A DNA stretch of 64,000 nucleotides from Epiperipatus broadwayi (lineage: Eukaryota; Onychophora; Udeonychophora; Euonychophora; Peripatidae): contig JAQFVV010006342.1 in the NCBI GenBank assembly GCA_028023455.1, positions 2,375,001 to 2,439,000 of the forward strand. Direction: 5' to 3'. Positions 62,101 to 64,000 of the stretch are shown piece after piece; position 1 is the stretch's first letter; each line of letters begins with the position of its first letter. The translations under genes were made by a program, and so were the position numbers. The notes beneath the pieces are model-generated. The model saw nothing but the letters and a program-made list of their open reading frames with translations, did not search any database and was not told the origin of the DNA.

Positions 62101-64000
62101 TTAATATAAATGTAGTATCCTTCCTCAGTACCAAAAGTGTGATCTCGATCTGGGCCAGTGTTGGGAGTGATTGTGCTTCCTTTATTTCGTGTCCAGTCAA
62201 AATTATCATCACTTTCTTGATTCCAGTTGCAAAAATCTAATTCAAAATTACAGCGTTCAACATACTGGCTACAGTCGACTTCATCTGAAGAATCTCCACA
62301 ATCATCTTGATAATCACATAATTTATTCTTTGAAACACATGAGCCACGAACACAGTGGAAGTCATCTTTACATGAAGGCATTACAGGTGGGTATCCACAA
62401 TTATGATGGGCAATATCATCAATAGCAACAACAGAATTATCTTTCCATTGTTCACTTTCGAATTGTAATTTCCATCCAATATTCCGACGACCAACAAACA
62501 AACTCATCTCAAGCCATTGATCACCATAATCTTTACTTTGATACCACAATCGTGTAGCTTGACCTGTGTCATCTTCAATAAAAGAACGAATAATTCCACC
62601 ACCACGCCCAGCTTTATTGTACCAAAAAGATACAACACAACTGCCAATTGTAGATCCAAGTGGTCGGGTTTCAATAATTGCTGGTGTTCGAGTAAGGCCA
62701 CTTCCTTTAGATACAGATATAAAATAGCCTAAATTGTTGTTATTGGTATGGTCAGTACTTGGTCGAGGGTCAGTAACATTAGAAGCTGGACTTAATCGCA
62801 CCCATTTAAACATGCCTTTACTTATGTCAGACCAACCACACAGATCATTTTCAAAAGTGCAGGCTAAGCAATTTTTTTCATCCGAACTATCTGGACAATC
62901 ATCAACAAAATCACAGATTTGGCTACTCATAATACATGTACCACTTTGACATTGCCATCCAAACAAACCACACACAGGTGTAGTGATGGAAGTTGTACTC
63001 ATAACTGAAGGTGCCGTCGGTAAAATATTCTCAGCTAAATAACAGTCATTAGATACAGACACATCATCAATAGCAATGTCTCCCAACATACCACCAGCAA
63101 CTTTGCCTTCAATAATAATTTCAAAAAGATCGTTCATTGTTAAAGTTTTTAAAGCAATATTAGCTCTTTCATAATGGTGACCTTGTTCTCCAGATATATC
63201 CCACTGCTTTGTTAATGGTCCACCTATTTGAGTGCGAGTATATACAGTGAGACTACCAACCTCTTTTCCATACATATGATAAAAAAATCTAAATTTGCAC
63301 GTAAAATAATTTTTCATTTTTAAAGGAGGGCTTATAAGTCTTGCAAAGGATCCATTTGAGGAAATATAAGCATCAATAAATAAGTAATAACCAAGATTAG
63401 AATTTTTTGTATGATCTCGCCCTGGTCCAGTATTTGAAGTCCATGTTTGTCCATAGTTTCTGATCCAATCAGCATTGTCATTTTTGTCTTGTTTCCAATC
63501 ACACAGACTTGTCTCAAAATTGCATCTTGCAGGATAGTCATAACAAGTTGAATTTTTCTCATCAGAAAAATCTCCACAGTCATCATTAAAATCACACAAA
63601 TTGTCTTTTAAAACACAAGACTTTCGATCACAGGGGATTTCTAAGGATGTGCAGTAACTTTTTCTTGATGGCAAAGCACACCCTCCAAATGAAATATCAT
63701 CAATTGCTATGTCGCCTTTTACACTGTATAATCTACCTGCAGAAAATCGAATAGTGAATGGATTATTAATACGTCCAACTTGTACTACACCTCGATGCCA
63801 AATATTATTTTGATTTCCATGCATATACCATAATAAAGTATATTGATTATTCTTATAGTGATAGACTTCTAAATGACCTATATCTTCTCCATACATGTGG
63901 TACCAAAACTCCATTTCACATGTTGAACTAGCTAATTGAATTAAAGGTCCTTGTAATATTGCAAGAGAAAATGAATAACCCTGACTTGCATCCACATACA
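5056..64000 (-). CDS. MAM and LDL-receptor class A repeat transmembrane protein (MALRD1-like), 3' part of gene
   Basis: Spliced minus-strand gene, open at the window edge. Exons in transcript order: 64000-59075, 48169-47402, 47319-47225, 39774-39610, 39532-39445, 32063-31932, 31853-31713, 27778-27437, 25406-25287, 25202-25047, 24969-24827, 24746-24545, 20564-20439, 6620-6576, 6455-6341, 5848-5791, 5730-5677 (problematic), 5541-5488, 5121-5056. The product has 12 MAM modules (W, YHMYG, GDIAIDDI-type signatures) alternating with 12 six-cysteine LDLa modules (Ca-binding CxDxSDE-type ends), then a linker, one membrane helix and a tail with NPxY motifs. Module borders are phase 1, as in shuffled extracellular domains. 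MAM domains mediate adhesion and LDLa domains bind Ca2+ and ligand, so a cell-surface adhesion, ligand-binding or endocytic role is inferred. The architecture matches the MALRD1/Diet1 class; orthology is not proven. The N terminus and signal peptide are outside the window. Confidence 0.9.
5488..5541 (-). CDS. Exon: cytoplasmic tail, acidic segment
   Basis: 54 bp, phase 0-0. It encodes FNIDDMDTTMFGEEVKGA. Acceptor TTAACAG, donor GTAAGT. Acidic and short; no domain recognised. It is in frame both with the preceding 54-base exon and, if that is skipped, with the NPVY exon. Confidence 0.82.
5677..5730 (-). CDS. Tail exon with NPGF motif; acceptor or frame anomaly
   Basis: The 54 bases read in frame as RSAAHSLDNPGFGLPMTS, fitting the tail and ending at a good donor (GTAAGT). 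The preceding exon ends in phase 0, so the exon should start at AGA (5730). The genomic acceptor is TATTAG followed by one extra G (5731), so canonical splicing adds a base and leads to a TAG just before the donor. Skipping the exon joins 5791 to 5541 in frame. It may be a one-base indel or sequencing error, a poison exon, or noncanonical splicing. Confidence 0.6.
5791..5848 (-). CDS. Exon: cytoplasmic tail with NPVY motif
   Basis: 58 bp, phase 2 to 0, the only open frame of the three. It encodes VGGIMNPVYDQNADSTLHD. NPVY is the same tetrapeptide used for clathrin-mediated uptake in the LDL receptor tail; function here is inferred from the motif. Acceptor TTGTAG, donor GTAAGC. Confidence 0.85.
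5969..6109 (-). mobile_element. tRNA-derived SINE with 16-bp target-site duplication
   Basis: Minus-strand SINE of about 109 bp between two perfect 16-bp copies of AAAACAATTTGTATTT (5969-5984 and 6094-6109). It has a tRNA-like box A (TTAGCCGAGAGGTC) and box B (GGGTTCACCTCCC) and ends in an A-run (T-run on the plus strand at 5985). The perfect duplication suggests a recent insertion. It lies in the intron between the membrane-helix exon and the NPVY tail exon. Confidence 0.85.
6341..6455 (-). CDS. Exon: transmembrane helix and start of cytoplasmic tail
   Basis: 115 bp, phase 1 to 2. It encodes SNSTVW, then about 21 hydrophobic residues (ITGVVIASVLFITIF to AACF), then the basic stop-transfer IKKKRYHNRKG. 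This gives a type I topology with the MAM/LDLa region outside the cell. Acceptor TTTTTCAG, donor GTAACA. Confidence 0.9.
6576..6620 (-). CDS. Exon: juxtamembrane Thr/Pro/Ser linker
   Basis: 45 bp, phase 1-1. It encodes YPTDGLPPTSQPST, a short Thr/Pro/Ser stalk likely to be O-glycosylated, between LDLa12 and the membrane helix. Acceptor TATTCTAG, donor GTCTGT. The call rests on phase agreement with both neighbours (GTT at entry, GGA at exit) and on the expected stalk composition. Confidence 0.8.
6621..7900. other. Intron, no feature recognised
   Basis: AT-rich intron between the linker exon and LDLa12. It contains short chance frames on both strands but no recognisable domain, terminal repeat or RNA gene. 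Confidence 0.6.
8305..8935 (-). mobile_element. Nested solo LTR with 5-bp target duplication
   Basis: A 631-bp insertion inside the left LTR of the gypsy element. It begins TGTTATG, ends CTATAACA (TG...CA with short inverted ends), and is flanked by CTGAC at 8300-8304 and 8936-8940. The uninterrupted sequence is preserved in the right LTR, which confirms the empty site. A TATAAATA box lies on the minus strand at 8741-8748, suggesting minus orientation. It must be younger than the host element. Confidence 0.85.
9560..10967 (-). pseudogene. gag-pol relic: capsid, CCHC knuckle, protease, integrase C-terminal end
   Basis: Minus strand, from a likely gag ATG at 10967 (MQLEISEFDITEASEW). Capsid-like segments continue through RQQVLADSAINYKEAI (10631-10320), then a Cys-rich knuckle-like stretch (CFCCEKIGH...C), an aspartic protease motif (MEIDSGSGVSLIS, about 10070), an LPLY...PLIG segment (partly duplicated), and an integrase C-terminal end (VWIKNNQDKKWHSGEV, about 9660). 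Stops and frame changes, including a TAG early in gag, make it nonfunctional. Order and motifs match the K02A2.6-type gypsy polyprotein. The jump from the post-protease segment to integrase marks the internal deletion. Confidence 0.8.
11544..12470. other. Intron, no feature recognised
   Basis: AT-rich; no frame, terminal repeat or RNA gene recognised. Confidence 0.5.
12478..12722 (-). pseudogene. gypsy RNase H relic
   Basis: The minus strand encodes FHIVTDHKLLLGKLA followed by LSPGTLWWRNLASYNYQLSYADVLSRNPDKDEP, the typical end of a Ty3/gypsy RNase H (TDHKPL...LSPR...WALxLSxYxY...ADxLSR). Only this fragment is left. It might derive from the same family as the deleted element at 8026-11543, which lacks this region. 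Confidence 0.75.
12730..13600. other. Intron, AT-rich, no feature recognised
   Basis: Simple AT-rich sequence with short internal repeats such as the TAATTTATTT blocks near 13150-13270. No coding signal. Confidence 0.5.
13690..14957 (+). pseudogene. LINE 3' end (C-terminal reverse transcriptase zinc-binding region)
   Basis: The plus-strand frame at 13809-14531 extends upstream in frame to about 13736 (SKVYRLWARLFWKGR). It contains LRPRLGVTNHKITTIFKFLL, YFLHYRRFIKNINPCCPVC, then EEETFEHMIL: a CPxC...H pattern as in the RT-associated zinc-binding domain at the C terminus of several LINE clades. An A-run at 14946-14957 closes the element. The RT palm is absent, so it is 5'-truncated as expected for LINEs. 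Confidence 0.75.
14960..15790. other. Intron, AT-rich, no feature recognised
   Basis: Purine- and A-rich on the plus strand with many stops; nothing identified. Confidence 0.5.
15805..16030 (-). pseudogene. Penelope-like element relic, GIY-YIG C-terminal end
   Basis: Minus-strand frame with IKFYERNDSKRKIREVCYLANNKNANNRRN, the pattern (E..ND..KRK.REA..I....ANNR) seen at the C terminus of PLE GIY-YIG endonucleases and also in the 4.4-kb relic. It is truncated, with no catalytic GIY or YIG strand visible. Confidence 0.6.
16110..17567 (-). mobile_element. Decayed LTR-type element with gag relic and internal duplications
   Basis: Two diverged direct repeats, 16110-16299 and 17398-17567 (both with CTTCCCATGAGT, TTAACATAATAAG and AACCTG.AAGAGTCC), bracket a minus-strand gag relic. 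Between them a second direct repeat, 16299-16580 and 16753-17022, shares ATCAGATTTTCAATTGGATGG and the block to GTGAAAGTCTGTGCTC. Most simply this is an LTR element damaged by internal duplication or nested insertion. No target duplication or pol was seen. Confidence 0.5.
17031..17348 (-). pseudogene. gypsy gag relic
   Basis: Minus-strand frame of 105 residues beginning MQVAIDEFNVTDASNRHLYV and containing IASLLCFAWKGIIETASRLI and YNKVKECLSNYFNPQPSRHDARLQF. It aligns by eye with the gag of the element at 8026-11543 (MQLEISEFDITEASEW...NPRESRHIARLHF), so the two are related families. It ends early, with no CCHC knuckle following. Confidence 0.75.
17613..17855 (-). other. Unrecognised 80-residue open frame
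   Basis: Starts MTNYKNNSIRSQKDNYGNSC and contains NHPSGWTGVLANQLQGLKNECL. It lies between the gag relic and the TRIM-like element and may be a piece of a mobile element; no family recognised and no promoter or splice evidence. Confidence 0.2.
17944..19554 (-). mobile_element. TRIM-like non-autonomous LTR element
   Basis: Two direct LTRs, 17944-18556 (613 bp) and 18870-19554 (685 bp), both running TGTGCCAATG...AACACTACA, flank only 313 bp of non-coding internal DNA. On the minus strand a purine tract (CTGGAGTGGAGGGAGG, 18557-18572) lies directly before the 3' LTR, fixing the orientation. Inside each LTR is a minisatellite of GAATGCTCTGCAAC-type units, expanded in the 5' LTR (about 18985-19155). 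No gag or pol. No matching target duplication was seen. LTR identity looks high by eye apart from the minisatellite. Confidence 0.8.
19580..19996 (-). pseudogene. Penelope-like element relic
   Basis: Minus-strand frame with RPCLILPYIPTLTKTFNKTF, LAFHTPPLIKRLLNNSKDRL and STVYKINVP. This matches the post-RT linker and the first GIY-YIG strand of PLEs and is similar to the relic at 4.1 kb. The rest of the frame is unrelated AT-rich sequence. Confidence 0.65.
20439..20564 (-). CDS. Exon: LDLa12, last extracellular module
   Basis: 126 bp, phase 1-1. It encodes NVTEQ (a predicted N-glycosylation site) then a six-cysteine LDLa module ending DCPDNSDELGC. Acceptor TATTTCAG, donor GTAAGT. Being short, it is not seen as an isolated long open frame but is clear from its cysteine pattern and splice sites. 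A 13.8-kb intron full of retroelement relics separates it from the juxtamembrane exon. Confidence 0.93.
20793..21252 (+). pseudogene. Possible retroposed LINE fragment with A-tail
   Basis: Plus-strand frame of 116 residues, Lys/Ile-rich (TIEQLHFHYRSLKTLIKS, KKIFSTDIISEYKSLKNIL), followed about 90 bp later by a 19-base A-run near 21233-21251. The tail and orientation suggest a truncated non-LTR insertion. I do not recognise the protein family; it could be chance. Confidence 0.3.
21385..22465 (+). pseudogene. gypsy pol relic: end of RNase H, integrase
   Basis: Plus strand, several frames. ITHADALSRLQIDKK (about 21400) is the RNase H end. RVHIDYARPIKGKILLTMID and FSKWIECHLV (about 21870-21960), then EIHGFPEVIVSENG, are integrase core motifs with the first two catalytic acidic positions. 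FLARKLRVKLSLIQP and FSVGERKWACN (22252-22400) are the C-terminal part. Many stops. Opposite orientation to the other gypsy relics in the window. Confidence 0.8.
22470..23000. other. Intron, no feature recognised
   Basis: A-rich plus strand, no frame of interest. It may be the decayed 3' part of the adjacent gypsy relic. Confidence 0.4.
23015..23206. repeat. Near-perfect inverted repeat with PLE-type terminal motif
   Basis: Two arms of about 80 bases (about 23015-23098 and 23118-23206) are near-perfect reverse complements around a loop of about 20 bases. Each arm carries CTGAAGAAGACTGCAGG followed by TCAGTCGAAATGT, a hammerhead-like CUGANGA...GAAA arrangement of the kind found in PLE terminal repeats. 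The arms are head-to-head, as in PLE inverted terminal structures. Confidence 0.8.
23220..24440. other. Intron, no feature recognised
   Basis: AT-rich; no domains or terminal repeats recognised. Confidence 0.5.
24545..24746 (-). CDS. Exon: C-terminal part of MAM12
   Basis: 202 bp, phase 0 to 1. It encodes IYTKGINHQMIPVW, the GQQW strand, and the domain end SDIAIDDVTFTEDC followed by RFP. Acceptor TTTTTAG, donor GTAAAA. The final MAM cysteine is present. Confidence 0.92.
24827..24969 (-). CDS. Exon: middle of MAM12
   Basis: 143 bp, phase 1 to 0. It encodes PNYYLYADSSNNG through the third MAM cysteine (EKSCRLRFWYYMYGKEV) to SSLA. Acceptor ATTTTCAG, donor GTAAGA. It is joined to the next exon between the paired strands SSLA and IYTKG. 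Confidence 0.92.
25047..25202 (-). CDS. Exon: N-terminal part of MAM12
   Basis: 156 bp, phase 1-1, following an 84-bp intron. It encodes NRLGDCNFDSDNWLNNCKW through ETGPNKDHTQSRTG. The first two MAM cysteines are present, with a slightly long spacing between them. The exon stops at the conserved position just before the YYLY strand. Confidence 0.92.
25287..25406 (-). CDS. Exon: LDLa11
   Basis: 120 bp, phase 1-1. It encodes a complete LDLa module from ELKCGPQQWLC to DCKDGSDEFKC, with six cysteines and the acidic Ca-binding end. Acceptor GCTTTCAG, donor GTAAGA. The one-module-per-exon layout contrasts with the fused N-terminal exon. Confidence 0.94.
25410..27180. other. Intron, no feature recognised
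   Basis: AT-rich intron between the LDLa11 and MAM11 exons. No coding signal apart from the repeat fragment at its left end. Confidence 0.5.
27183..27308 (+). repeat. Fragment of the hammerhead foldback repeat family
   Basis: GGGGATATTGGATGAGTAGG through TGATTACTCTGGTTAGCACA to GGAGAGTTTTGCC matches the outer arm of the repeats at 36.2, 38.2 and 54.9 kb. The hammerhead core is missing; the fragment starts just after where the cleavage site would be. Confidence 0.75.
27437..27778 (-). CDS. Exon: remainder of MAM11
   Basis: 342 bp, phase 1-1. It encodes TYILLMKDPEAVKGDKAHM through the third MAM cysteine (SGKSCSISFYYNLWG), VGTLNVLLEADKQ, and the domain end GHLAIDDILYENCGSD. Unlike MAM10 and MAM12 it has no internal phase-0 intron. 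The long intron upstream, about 3.9 kb, carries two MITE-like hairpins. Confidence 0.92.
28403..28512. repeat. MITE-like palindrome
   Basis: A 110-bp hairpin: AATTCTTAATCAGAAGGTAA pairs with its reverse complement at the other end, and an inner ATGCACTGTTTA block pairs with TAAACAGTGCAT. No coding capacity. Probably a small DNA-transposon derivative; family unknown. Confidence 0.7.
28530..31340. other. Intron, mostly featureless; weak element relics
   Basis: At about 29955-30050, TTTTTCAAAGTGGTTGATT and GGGGTCC repeats resemble a hAT-type end but I could not find the partner. Frames at 30133-30384 and 30381-30674 look like adjacent pieces of one decayed reading region and match no family I know. 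Confidence 0.35.
31355..31485. repeat. MITE-like hairpin with perfect 33-bp terminal inverted repeats
   Basis: The first 33 bases (ATATTTACTAAGGCTG...) and the last 33 are exact reverse complements, around 65 unpaired bases. Perfect arms suggest a recent insertion or strong hairpin maintenance by gene conversion. About 230 bp from the MAM11 exon. Confidence 0.8.
31713..31853 (-). CDS. Exon: N-terminal part of MAM11
   Basis: 141 bp, phase 1-1. It encodes GSSCDFERDLCGWSF to the DHTLGTEE motif. The first and second MAM cysteines are present. Only 78 bp of intron separates it from the LDLa10 exon. The donor after GAAG is GTTAGT, and the codon is completed by GA of the next exon, giving GTEEGTYILL. 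Confidence 0.92.
31932..32063 (-). CDS. Exon: LDLa10
   Basis: 132 bp, symmetric phase 1-1, so in principle skippable without a frameshift. It encodes NAITPINTP followed by a complete six-cysteine LDLa module ending CGDATDEKSC, in which Thr replaces the usual Ser of the SDE motif. Acceptor TTCCTAG, donor GTATGT. It is separated from MAM10 by a 7.4-kb intron filled with repeats. Confidence 0.92.
32236..32582. repeat. Diverged inverted repeat
   Basis: ATTAGCGTGTTGAAACC near 32236 pairs imperfectly with GGTTTCAACGTGCTAAT near 32582; similarity continues inward for about 70 bases, including ACATAAATATA blocks. Likely an old foldback element. Confidence 0.55.
32590..34830. other. Intron, no feature recognised
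   Basis: AT-rich; nothing recognisable on either strand. Confidence 0.5.
34840..35420 (+). repeat. Degenerate minisatellite, unit about 40-46 bp
   Basis: Roughly a dozen imperfect tandem units built around TGTCCTTGTTGAA, CATCATGCTGATAA and CAGATGTATG. Spacing varies and units are strongly diverged, so the array is old. Open frames on both strands here are by-products of the repeat. Confidence 0.75.
35464..36404. repeat. Large foldback repeat with hammerhead cores in both arms
   Basis: Arms of about 415 bases, 35464-35880 and 35927-36340, are highly similar reverse complements around a 46-base loop; a second copy of the loop-side segment (CAACAGTTATAAGCAAGCAT...) follows the right arm to 36404. 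The left arm holds a minus-strand hammerhead core at 35563-35612 and the right arm a plus-strand copy at 36198-36243 with a damaged core (CTATTGA for CTGATGA). Same family as 27.2, 38.1, 53.4 and 54.5 kb. No coding capacity. Confidence 0.85.
36410..38040. other. Intron, no feature recognised
   Basis: AT-rich. A weak tRNA-like stretch at about 36832-36915 could be a decayed SINE but its boxes are poor. Nothing else recognised. Confidence 0.4.
38048..38375. repeat. Foldback repeat copy with minus-strand hammerhead core
   Basis: About 90-base arms (38051-38140 and 38225-38310) flank a centre containing CTGATGA, stem II GGC-CACAA-GCC, GAAAC and a cleavage triplet AUC instead of GUC (38163-38206). 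AUC still fits the NUH rule, but stem I has one mismatch. Deleted derivative of the same family as 35.5 kb. Confidence 0.8.
38380..39440. other. Intron, no feature recognised
   Basis: AT-rich; no coding or structural signal. Confidence 0.5.
39445..39532 (-). CDS. Exon: C-terminal end of MAM10
   Basis: 88 bp, phase 0 to phase 1. It encodes AVIEATVGGPFGDIAIDDIS to the last MAM cysteine (SVDCERVS). The acceptor follows a T-rich tract and the donor is GTATGC. The GDIAIDD signature is typical of the end of a MAM domain. Confidence 0.92.
39610..39774 (-). CDS. Exon: MAM10, YHMYG segment
   Basis: 165 bp, phase 0 at both ends. It encodes LRLFYHMYGKDIGTLSVY through QELQVTLLAISSDDFQ, the central beta-strands of MAM10. 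Acceptor TTTTTCAG and donor GTAAAAA. The LTR element at 39885-46509 lies in the intron immediately upstream, only about 110 bp from this exon, and makes up most of that 7.4-kb intron. Confidence 0.9.
40430..41480 (+). repeat. Tandem array of about 143-bp units inside the left LTR
   Basis: Units contain TATAGCACTTCCAGGTTTATAG, ATTTATTATTCAGTCAAACA, TTTTATCACTTTATCCAGATG and CATCATTTAATTATTCTAA. Starts near 40833, 40972, 41117, 41260 and 41410 give periods of 139-150. A shorter version is in the right LTR at about 45110-45480. Confidence 0.8.
40550..40740 (+). mobile_element. PLE 3' tail nested in LTR repeats
   Basis: CTATGATTATGAGGGC, TTGAAAGCGCTTAGCC and a GTGCTTGTGCGTGTTAGCGC block match the 3' tail of the PLE relic at 4550-4690. 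The right LTR lacks it, so it inserted after the LTR element. No coding part remains. Confidence 0.6.
42246..44666 (-). pseudogene. Internal region of LARD-like element, gag-like relic
   Basis: On the minus strand, 44520-44090 gives Lys/Glu-rich coiled-coil-like segments (KEEDKQQAQKTEG, NKQKEDRKQREEENR) interrupted by stops. A frame at 43486-43226 has PLSELQIIRLIRHSFPTYVERML and SIEQVAELLTTYDNC, like the end of a capsid domain. Downstream is a basic, Tyr/Pro-rich stretch. No protease or pol motif was found. The Phe/Leu-rich plus-strand frames at 43.6-44.6 kb are the complement of this Lys/Glu-rich coding. Confidence 0.5.
45110..45480 (+). repeat. Matching tandem repeats in the right LTR
   Basis: Same unit as in the left LTR, with fewer copies (landmarks near 45174, 45304 and 45450). 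The copy-number difference between the two LTRs of one element points to expansion or contraction after insertion. Confidence 0.75.
46530..47220. other. Intron next to MAM10 exon, otherwise featureless
   Basis: AT-rich with TA repeats at 46510-46530 and the hammerhead-like motif; no coding signal. Confidence 0.5.
46675..46725 (-). ncRNA. Hammerhead ribozyme-like motif (CUGAGGA...GAAAC)
   Basis: The minus strand reads CTGAGGA (46715-46709), a perfect 4-bp stem GAGC-CAACA-GCTC, then GAAAC (46695-46691), TG and GTT. This satisfies the conserved hammerhead core and gives an NUH site (GUU) after a tiny stem III. The flanks TTCA and TGGA can form a 4-bp stem I. Sequence around it differs from the foldback family, so it is an independent ribozyme-bearing repeat, probably a PLE remnant. 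Activity is inferred. Confidence 0.6.
47225..47319 (-). CDS. Exon: middle of MAM10
   Basis: 95 bp, enters in phase 1 and leaves in phase 0. It encodes GYYLYIETTG through the third MAM cysteine (SVDCR). The intron before it cuts just after the DHT...G motif and before YYLY, a position shared with MAM11 and MAM12. Acceptor TTGATAG, donor GTAAAA. It is too short to be picked up as an isolated open frame but is required to join its neighbours in frame. Confidence 0.88.
47402..48169 (-). CDS. Exon: MAM9, LDLa9 and N-terminal part of MAM10
   Basis: 768 bp, phase 1 at both ends, acceptor TTTTAG and donor GTAAGAAT. It encodes a whole MAM domain (CTFEADNLCGW start, YYYMLGSNIGSLSV centre, GDIAIDDISF end), an LDLa module ending CGDKSDEKFC, then the first about 50 residues of the next MAM (CNFEHNICLKDW to the DHT motif). 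MAM9, like MAM1-8, has no intron inside it. The exon after it is only 82 bp of intron away. It follows LDLa8 directly, so the alternating module order is unbroken across the 10.9-kb intron. Confidence 0.93.
48742..50990 (+). pseudogene. PLE reverse transcriptase plus GIY-YIG endonuclease, inactivated
   Basis: 48742-49299: N-terminal Lys/Arg-rich region. About 49500-49915 (another frame, with stops): LPADKGNTTVVMDKTD and HLYGLPKIHKDNVPLRPIVS, early RT motifs typical of PLEs. 49916-50251: DILVSFDVESLFTNVP, then GIAMGSSLSPLLSNIYM. The catalytic YVDD box is broken: two stop codons directly precede VDDTF near 50250. 50270-50950: AFMDVLVTR, TVYRKPPHTGKYL and the GIY-YIG start IYEIPC...KYIGET. The frame ends before the endonuclease is complete. 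Stops and shifts show it is not active. Confidence 0.88.
51222..51308 (+). repeat. tRNA-like segment inside the PLE 3' region
   Basis: Contains TAGCTCAATTGGTAGAG, a good box A, and GGTACGAGTTCAACTTC, a weak box B about 45 bases later. It resembles a tRNA-derived SINE head or decayed tRNA; no folded acceptor stem could be confirmed. Minus-strand GGTTCAAATCCTCC (about 51165-51180) is a good box B in the opposite direction. Confidence 0.45.
51540..51945 (+). pseudogene. LINE 3' end relic
   Basis: Plus strand: GRDDNRWIGKILNWFPGDCK and RSKKRPHGNGW match the C-terminal segment (DNRWTKxILxWxPRDxKRxRGRPxxRW) common in metazoan LINE reverse transcriptases. A GATG-rich tail (about 51920-51935) follows. 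A 32-base unit (AGAGAGACAGATGGATTGAA...) is tandemly duplicated near 51826-51889. Stops throughout. Confidence 0.65.
51950..53395. other. Intron, no feature recognised
   Basis: AT-rich with a T-run at about 52170-52187. No recognisable coding or repeat structure. Confidence 0.5.
53405..53885. repeat. Foldback repeat copy, degenerate hammerhead
   Basis: Inner inverted repeat: 53440-53500 pairs with 53530-53605 (GATGTTTTTGG..., ACCATAATCCTATTGGGCAG). The outer plus-strand half continues to CTCCTCACTAATGAG...GAAAACTAGTCTGG (53771-53815), where the core and stem II are mutated. Same family as 35.5 and 54.5 kb. Confidence 0.75.
54163..54393 (+). mobile_element. Two tandem tRNA-derived SINE units
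   Basis: Units at about 54163-54269 and 54276-54393 each have a tRNA-like head (GCACAGTTAGTAGAGTGTC / GTGCAGTTAGTAGGGCATC for box A; AGGATTGATTCTGA / AGGATCGATTCTAA for box B) and the same short tail (TTTTTATGAA, AGCAATAAAGC, ATATGT). The units are about 80% alike by eye. Tandem SINE dimers can come from template switching. Confidence 0.7.
54468..54960 (-). repeat. Foldback-family repeat with intact-looking hammerhead
   Basis: Member of the same family, minus-strand sense. It contains the full arm sequence (CTCTACTTAACTATAAAACTA, AGGTGTCTTTGG-type, GGCACTACTGTATGGAGAG). A second, shorter copy of the outer end appears in inverted orientation at 54860-54960. Confidence 0.8.
54552..54597 (-). 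ncRNA. Hammerhead ribozyme, complete consensus
   Basis: Minus strand: stem I 5' side CTCCTCA, core CTGATGA (54589-54583), stem II GGC-CACAA-GCC with an A-A pair at its base, GAAAC (54569-54565), two-base loop TA, then GTC with predicted cleavage after 54560, then TGGGGA, which pairs with TCCTCA over 6 bp. All conserved hammerhead positions are present with a minimal stem III, as described for PLE and retrozyme hammerheads. Cleavage activity is inferred. Confidence 0.75.
54965..56600. other. Intron, no feature recognised
   Basis: Very AT-rich; no coding or repeat signal recognised. A plus-strand frame at 56390-56584 (with CKSCYCHALDAD) matches nothing I know. Confidence 0.45.
56820..57240 (+). 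pseudogene. Possible LINE-derived relic
   Basis: One frame reads HLLIECNSL (stop) TERAQIMKLWENKYRQ and GFLVFMLGLRKDKGN, recalling the H-LLEC...R segment after a LINE reverse transcriptase. Short and interrupted; low confidence. Confidence 0.3.
57210..57470 (-). repeat. PLE-type 3' tail plus interspersed repeat copy 2
   Basis: Minus strand: AGCTTTGAAAGTGCTAAG and AACGAGCGTTTTAGCGCAT match the PLE 3' tails at 4580 and 40.6 kb. The adjoining 57370-57470 segment is the reverse complement of 510-640. The pairing suggests that both belong to one mobile-element end. Confidence 0.5.
57480..59070. other. Intron beside the giant exon, no feature recognised
   Basis: AT-rich with TA (57788-57805) and CA/TG (about 58843-58866) microsatellites. 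Short frames here carry no domain. Confidence 0.5.
59075..64000 (-). CDS. Giant exon: MAM1(partial)-LDLa1 through MAM8-LDLa8
   Basis: Uninterrupted reading frame across the exon, running off the window. Numbering residues from 63995, modules are: MAM1 C-terminal part 1-107, LDLa1 115-151, MAM2 156-318, LDLa2 342-376, MAM3 379-533, LDLa3 542-575, MAM4 580-738, LDLa4 758-792, MAM5 795-953, LDLa5 965-1001, MAM6 1005-1161, LDLa6 1175-1209, MAM7 1212-1370, LDLa7 1379-1416, MAM8 1417-1579, LDLa8 1605-1640. There is no true start: the codon at 63995 is an internal GTG within YVDASQG. Every LDLa has six cysteines. MAM5 and MAM8 lack the first two MAM cysteines but keep the last two. The exon ends in GC|G before a GTAAGT-type donor (phase 1) and joins 48169 to read YGC-V-KLQC. 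Thr/Pro/Ser-rich spacers precede LDLa2, LDLa4 and LDLa8. Confidence 0.93.

Noticed and set aside
60202-62949. Plus-strand open frames opposite the giant exon
   Set aside because: They are complements of the MAM/LDLa coding strand with no domain, splice signals or independent support.
63993-63995. Apparent start codon of the long frame
   Set aside because: It is an internal GTG (Val) in the middle of a MAM domain; the frame stays open to the window edge and MAM1 lacks its N-terminal half, so the exon continues upstream.
1-64000. A second host gene in the window
   Set aside because: No spliced or single-exon candidate outside the MAM/LDLa gene shows domain content; all other coding-like stretches are mobile-element relics.
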